The position numbers and the translations under genes were made by a program. From assembly GCA_003024985.2 (NCBI GenBank), contig PXIH01S0000230.1: DNA of 13,303 bases; one strand, written 5' to 3'. This document shows positions 8,150 through 13,303 of this stretch, piece by piece; the first letter of the stretch is position 1, and the number at the start of each line of letters is the position of its first letter. The DNA comes from Euperipatoides rowelli (taxonomy: Eukaryota; Onychophora; Udeonychophora; Euonychophora; Peripatopsidae). The notes below the pieces were generated by a model. It ran no database searches, was not told the DNA's origin, and saw only the letters and a program-made list of their open reading frames with translations.

Positions 8150-8726
8150 AGCACATGCTGTAAGTTGAAAACTTAAGAATTATAGCCTACATTTAAATAC
8201 ATTATATTAAATACATTTGGATTGCTTTTTCAATATGCTGTAATTATAATTTATAGGCTATTATTTTAATATAAAACAAAAATCAACATAAATAAAATAA
8301 AAGTAAAGCTGACCTTTAATAAACATACGCCATTTATACTGTATCGGTAATCAAAATATTTGATTACTTACCGGTAACTAAAATCTTCGAAAAACAAATA
8401 AAAAATTTATATAGGCTATACAATATTAGTAATATATTAATTTCTAAATTCTTACACCTTTTGCCAAATGCAGAATGCAATATTTAGAAATTTTCGTTTC
8501 ACTAATGTAAACTGAAATTAGGGGTTATGAAGAAGCTGAAAGCAAGAGCATTCTCTCACGAAAATGTAGAAATCATTCATATAATCCACATTTTTGACAT
8601 CACATATATTTTCGTCAATACGGTAGGGCTGTCGGAAGTTGTGTCAAAATTCTCAAAATCGATCAATAGGATTACACCTCAAGATATCATAAGATTGGGC
8701 CTTAGTGGGTTTAATACATAATAGGG

Positions 8727-8769
8727 CATAGGGTTCCAGGTTACGGTAAGGTTATGATTGTAAATAAAA
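8727..8769 (+). repeat. Dispersed repeat copy 2 (pairs with 2857-2900)
   Basis: Plus-strand counterpart of 2857-2900, sharing TAGGGTTC-CAGGTT-ACGGTAAGGTTA and an A-rich right side. The two copies are inverted and about 5.8 kb apart. Confidence 0.4.
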
Positions 8770-9829
8770 AATTAGGGCAGCTATCCATTTTGATAAAGTG
8801 GATTATATGAGCGGTTTCTAGGCTCTCGTCATTCACTCACGCTCATCAAATTTACAAAAAAAATAAAAGAAAAAAAAGATCTTCGTTTTTAAAGGCCAAA
8901 AGTTAATGCATTGTAAATTATTTTGATTTTTTTTTTTTTTTTTTTACATACAGTATTTTATTCAGACAGATTTTGGTAGCAGACAGTTTTAAATTAAGAA
9001 AATATTTTTTTTTAAAAAAAAATAAAACAATCACACGATTCGCATCTTGAACTGATGGACTCAATCAAATCCTATTGTTAATAAAAAGATAGCTTAACAT
9101 CATTCAGTGTTCTAAACAGCCTACTATAATTTACTAGGCTTGTTATTAAATTAATAGGAAATCGAGGAATTAATTTTTTTTTTTTTTACAAACTCTAAGA
9201 CTGCTTTAAATTAAATATTTTGTAAAACTTTTTTTACTATAGTTTTCGGCCGTATATCAGTCTAATCAAAATATCTGCCGACCAAAAACGACATTTCCAA
9301 TTTTACGATTGGTTAAAACAATCAACAGGTATATTCCACGTCTTATCATATGGGTTGAAGCATAGTTATTTATTACTTAGTAGGTGTTAGTTATGATTGA
9401 ATGTTGGGGTGAAAGTTAATTCATCGTGCGTGAAGTCAAACATGATTGCTTGTTTTGGTAATCAATGTGGAAGAATACTAAAAAATACATAAGTAGGCTA
9501 TAATTTCCTTGCCATGTAAATTCTTGACTCAATTATGAAGGTGTTTGTCAAACATTTTTAGATTAATATGAATGAATAAATGATACTGTATATAGGCTAG
9601 TCTAGTGCAGGCATGGAGGTAGAACAAATACTATAGGCTATGTAGTATACGATTACGATATGAATAAATAAAATAAAATATTTTAAGTTCTGTTGTAATT
9701 TTTATTATTTTAGTGCCTAAAATAAATTCAATTTTAATATACTGATTTAATTTACTTATTTTGTGTAAATAAAGGAAGAATTAGTAAAAATATTAAGGTG
9801 TTATTTATGACAGCTAACCATGTAATAAA

Positions 9830-9894
9830 ATTACTAACCGGTTTTTGCTTGTTCGGTAGGGTAACCGTTTACACGAATAATCGACTCAACCCTA
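9830..9894 (-). mobile_element. hAT-like terminal sequence, right end
   Basis: On the minus strand this reads TAGGGTTGAGTCGATTATTCG from 9894 inward, then GGTTACCCTACCG and AAACCGGTTAG. It has the same TAGGGxTGxG start and CCGGTT/CGATTA subterminal content as the ends at 156 and 8070. It may be the partner of the 8070 end, giving an element of about 1.8 kb, or a separate relic. Confidence 0.35.
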
Positions 9895-10560
9895 ATTTTC
9901 TTCATCTTGAGCTAATTTCTGAGCTATAAAAACACAACTTAAAGTGGGGTAATTAACAAATAATTTTTTAAAAAATAAAACTTATTTTCTAAGTAATTTT
10001 GAAGATATGATGACAGGTGGTATACAGGTGTGAAATCTTTGTGCATTTTTTAAACCAATTTGCTGTACATGTAAAAAAGGGAAGCTTATAAATAATGATT
10101 GAAAATGTACTCTTATTTAATGGAATTAATTCTTTGTAGAATTATAATACAGTGTTTATTAATTTTAGGTTATTTATCTTTTACTGGATTAATTTAATAT
10201 AGCCTACTAAAATTGCTACAGTCTAGATCTTTCTAGTCTGACCGTCTTAGTAATTTAAATGGGCAATTCTCATAAATATGCAGTACCAGATAATACAATA
10301 TGGTACTGTGTAAATCTATGAAGCTGGATGTTTTGGATTTATGGTATTTTGTATTCATTATAATCAAATTAAATTGATCTTTCTACAGTAATTTTTTTTT
10401 CTCTCTTGTGCAGTATTTTCATTTCCTTGTATACAACCTTAGGTCCTTATAAACTTTGATCACATTTATCAAAATAATATATATATTTTAAGCAAATTGC
10501 TCAAAAAAAATTTTTTTTTTTCAGAAAATAACTTTTTTAAAAAATCAGCATACAGTTATA
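9895..10560. other. AT-rich stretch, nothing recognised
   Basis: No coding signal. It includes an AT dinucleotide run near 10478-10490 and an A8T11 tract at 10503-10521. Confidence 0.5.
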
Positions 10561-10850
10561 CAGAGGTCGAAAAATAGTCTGCCCAACAGCCCGGTGCTGT
10601 TACATTTTACTGGAGAACAACTATCTTTAAGATAATTGAAGCCCGGCAGCCCGGCAGGGCTACCTAATTATTTCTATAATTATATCACTTATTTCCATAC
10701 TTTAATTTATTTTTGCTTAAATAAAAAAAAAAAAAAAAAACCATATAAAACTATTCTTGTTTAACTACTAATTTTGCTTTGGCAAAATTAAGCTCTCTAA
10801 AATAGTTCTACTAAATTTGGGGCTGACATTCGTAATTTGGGGCTACAACA
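10561..10850 (+). mobile_element. hAT-like left end with GC-rich subterminal repeats
   Basis: CAGAGGTCGAAAAATAG at 10561 has the CAGAGGTxxAAAAA form of Tol2/Ac-type hAT termini. Just inside are GC-rich islands in AT-rich DNA: CAGCCCGGTGCTG (10588-10600), GCCCGGCAGCCCGGCAGGGC (10641-10660), and two copies of AATTTGGGGCT exactly 20 bp apart (10814-10824, 10834-10844). Repeated AGCCC/GGGCT units on both strands fit hAT subterminal transposase sites. A reverse-complement end (CGACCTCTG) was not found downstream, so the element is truncated, extends past the window, or is not hAT. Confidence 0.4.
10770..10789. repeat. 8-bp stem-loop
   Basis: AATTTTGC and GCAAAATT flank a 4-nt loop (TTTG). It lies in the interior of the hAT-like region; its significance is unknown. 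Confidence 0.5.
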
Positions 10851-11555
10851 TTTTTCATACAGGTTGCCAATTGGGCAAGTATAAAACATTATGAATTTTC
10901 TAACACTGTTATAACATTCACATTTTTTTTTTCATTTCTCAATTCTTAATATTTCTGTAATCTGAATGGGAATTGGGCATGTCCTTCAAAAATTTGGATT
11001 AGAGTAATATACTGTAACTGTAAAAAAAAAATAGAGAAATGTGTTGAGTAAATTATATTTGACTCACGGCTGACAGCCATTTTTTCAAGTGCCTTTTTTT
11101 TAAAAAAAATGTATAATGCAAATAGTCTGCTTATTCATTAGAATAGAAATTAAGAAATTTGTCTACATTTTAAATAAAATCAAATTTAAATATCACTCAA
11201 ACAAAGTTAATTTATAAAACAAATATTATGACAATTGACTTTTCAAAGATTATCTACGTATTATGATGGAGCTAGACATTAGCCAGAAGATTAATTTTGG
11301 GATAACATCAATACATTCCCTGATGTAGGCTACATATAGCCTAATTCTTAACAAGGCAAATAACTAGCATTTATGATCATCGTTATAGCCATTGTTGGCA
11401 TTAATGAAACTTGTATCAAGAAATATTAGCAGGATTTATGAAAGTATATACGGTAATTATACACAGAAATTAAATATAAAACCGTATTCTTATTTTTTTT
11501 CTTTTTCCTGTGCCAATGATAATCAGATGAATATTTTATAATTACCGTAGAATGC
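10850..11555. other. AT-rich stretch, nothing recognised
   Basis: No coding or RNA signal. It has a T8A8 tract at 11094-11109 and TAGGCTA/TAGCCTA at 11326 and 11337. Confidence 0.5.
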
Positions 11556-11558
11556 CGA

Positions 11559-12157
11559 CCAAGAGTGCCCCACCAAGCAAGGGCGCCCCCCTATTTCTTG
11601 TCAAAACATAGGTATATAGCGCCATCACTGCATTTTTACTTTTTTATCACTCTGCAGGAAATCCAAGGGGTATCCAAGCAAGAGCGCCCCCCCCCACCTA
11701 GATTTTTGCTTCATTTTACCTCATTTACAATTCAGGACAGGGTATCCATACAAGAGCGCCATGTAAAAATTTTCATGTCACCAGCTGACATTATTATGCT
11801 GTGATATCATTTTTATGTGTTTTACATCATCTCATATATTGTAGCTTCTATAAATAACGTTGAATCCTCATAAACAGAATGAAAGAGACCAGTAATTTAA
11901 AAAATGAATGTTTTAATTTAGATGGTGCTCTTACTTGACACAACCTTTAATTGATGTGTGACATCATGTTTTAGTGTGTACCAGCAATTTTCCTNAAGTT
12001 TTGGGAAGCATGTCCAAGCAAGAGTGCCGTTTTGAAAATAATATTTTTAAGGAATTCTGATGTATCCAAACAAGAGCGCCTGGACAATTTTGCAATGCAT
12101 TGTGGTTAATCTAAGGTTCATTAGCATGGAGCTGAACAAGAGCGCCCCCCCCCCCCC
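11559..12157 (+). repeat. Cluster of seven CAAGAGCGCC-type motifs with C-runs
   Basis: Related copies of TATCCAAGCAAGAGCGCC begin at about 11559 (CCAAGAGTGCCCC), 11573 (CCAAGCAAGGGCGCC), 11671, 11743, 12011, 12061 and 12134 (GAACAAGAGCGCC), all on the same strand. Four run into C-tracts: C6 at 11586-11591, C9 at 11687-11695, C13 at 12145-12157, and a shorter one at 11568-11571. Spacings 11671-11743 and 12061-12134 are 72 and 73 bp; the others are irregular (14, 98, 268 and 50 bp). The intervening sequence does not visibly align. It may be a decayed tandem repeat or a set of transposon subterminal motifs. I do not recognise the family. Confidence 0.75.
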
Positions 12158-12159
12158 AA

Positions 12160-13303
12160 TTTCCCCCCAAACGAATGATAAATTCTCGGCATTTTACGGT
12201 AATAGTAAGTTTAGAATTAAGGTTATAATGGCATATTTTTTTATATGAATGCAAATTATAAAAAAAATTGCCCTTATAATTTATTTTAAATGAAAAAATA
12301 AATATTATTTGAAGCACATTTTACAAGATGAATAATTTTGTATTAGTATGATCTAGCTGATAATTTTCATTGGCAGTTAGCGACATTGCCTTCAAATGGT
12401 GAGTAGTGTAGCAGTATAAGACTATGGCATGATGAGGAAGAGGCATTCTTAAGAAATTGAGAGATACTCAGAAGCAACATTTTTTACTTTGACTCAATTC
12501 CTGATGTGCTAGAAAAAAATAAAGTTTTTAATGTGATGAATACCAATTTCTTATCATTAAAATTCTTGGGAAAGAATAGTGTTGGTTTAACAATTTTTAT
12601 TATTTTATGGATAGTGTTTAATATGTACTTTAAAAAATAATTCGAGAACTAGTCATATAGTAGGCTACTTTACAATGGCAGCCATTAGCTATTTTATCAG
12701 GTAAAAATAGTTTTGCTTTTATTATGTTTGTTGTTTGAAAGCAAGATACAGTTTAAATGTACAAGTTCGAATTGTGGTTAAATTGTATCAGATCTCATGG
12801 TGAGACTCGATAAATATGGCGTCAAGACTGAGTTATCTCATTTTTACCATCAATATGTAGTCTATATTTTTGTATCCTAATTCAAATATAATTTAGAATT
12901 CAACTATTATTATTATAGAAAATATTTTAGGCAATTTAGTTACATCCCATTATAATTCAACATTATTAGTATAAATTATATATACAGTATGTCAAAATTA
13001 GCTGGGTGGTGGTGTCAATGGTACAACTTTACTGAGCCCCATGCTTATAAGGTGCAATATCCTTTTAACAAAAATATTTAATTGTACTTATGAAATACAT
13101 TTTTAAAAACAAATTGGAAAAAAAATTGAACATTGTCATAGTGAGAAAAAAAAGTATTCAGTTTCTTTATTGATTTCTATTAACTTCACACCCCTTTATA
13201 AATCAATCACTTTTGTGACAATGTGCAAGGTGTGCAATTTAAGTATTTTATTTCTATTTAGGTAATTTTTTATTTTTTAAAATTTAAATTAAACATGATT
13301 TTT
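12160..13303. other. AT-rich stretch, nothing recognised
   Basis: The only notable string is an acceptor-like/donor-like pair at 12365-12406. No open frame beyond chance length, no repeat ends and no RNA gene were seen. Confidence 0.5.

Larger units (their letters stand above)
8124..9835. other. Interior between two hAT-like ends; no gene recognised
   Basis: AT-rich. A 64-codon open frame on the plus strand at 8527-8721 has fairly balanced codons but no recognisable domain. Long T tracts lie at about 8927-8945 and 9175-9188, and a T9A9 tract at 9005-9022. TAGGCTA occurs at 8183, 8254, 8412, 9494, 9593 and 9634. No transposase motif was seen, so if this is the body of an element it is non-autonomous. 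Confidence 0.4.

Noticed and set aside
8527-8721. 64-codon plus-strand open frame with fairly balanced codons
   Set aside because: Length is within chance, and there is no recognisable domain, start context or neighbouring exon signal. Listed only as interior of a possible hAT-like element.
9240-9295. Similarity to 2965-3000 through GGTCGGCAGATA (inverted)
   Set aside because: Only 12 bp match, and the order relative to the other dispersed repeat is not conserved. This is compatible with coincidence.
2719-12256. Octamer ATGCAAAT (POU site) at 2719, 11116 and 12249
   Set aside because: Three copies against about one expected in this AT-rich sequence is not persuasive, and nothing links them to a gene.
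11565-12317. Open frames at 11565-11804, 12060-12248 and 12111-12317
   Set aside because: They run through the C-rich motif cluster. Proline runs come from C-tracts, and repeated SKQE/SIQE residues simply translate the DNA motif.

Overview
This is AT-rich eukaryotic DNA (roughly 70% A+T by eye, two single N bases at 2651 and 11995). I see no convincing host gene. No open frame exceeds 81 codons, and the few of 60-81 codons are what chance predicts at this base composition. The repeats suggest an animal, probably an invertebrate: a mariner transposon, hAT-like termini and a tRNA-derived SINE. I cannot name the species. The window is best read as intergenic or intronic DNA filled with decayed mobile elements.

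Layout. 1-156: right end of a hAT-like element with repeated CCGATTAATCGG palindromes. 157-1850: AT-rich DNA without recognisable content. 1886-1901: a match to the ZNF143/Staf motif, followed 60 bp later by a TATA-like site. 2857-3126: dispersed-repeat fragments. 3259-3560: a complete tRNA-derived SINE flanked by 15-bp target-site duplications, the clearest retroposon here. 4144-4407: a perfect 130-bp-armed palindrome with a 4-nt spacer, followed at once by a third, slightly diverged copy (4408-4526). 5009-5727: a mariner-like element bounded by TA, with about 270-bp inverted arms. A dead transposase frame on the minus strand still shows the N-terminal helix-turn-helix and the HDN-x-PH catalytic block, and a second transposase scrap lies on the plus strand in the opposite arm. 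8070-9894: two facing hAT-like termini that may bound one 1.8-kb element. 10561-10850: another hAT-like end with GC-rich subterminal repeats. 11559-12157: seven copies of a motif around CAAGAGCGCC followed by C-runs. 12160-13303: nothing recognised.

No genes act together here. The points most worth attention are the three-copy palindrome (4144-4526), the head-to-head mariner (5009-5727), the scattered CAAGAGCGCC motif cluster, and a 7-mer (TAGGCTA/TAGCCTA) that is strongly over-represented and, paired with ACCGGTA, forms an apparent small insertion in one mariner arm. I found no evidence of a new multi-gene system.
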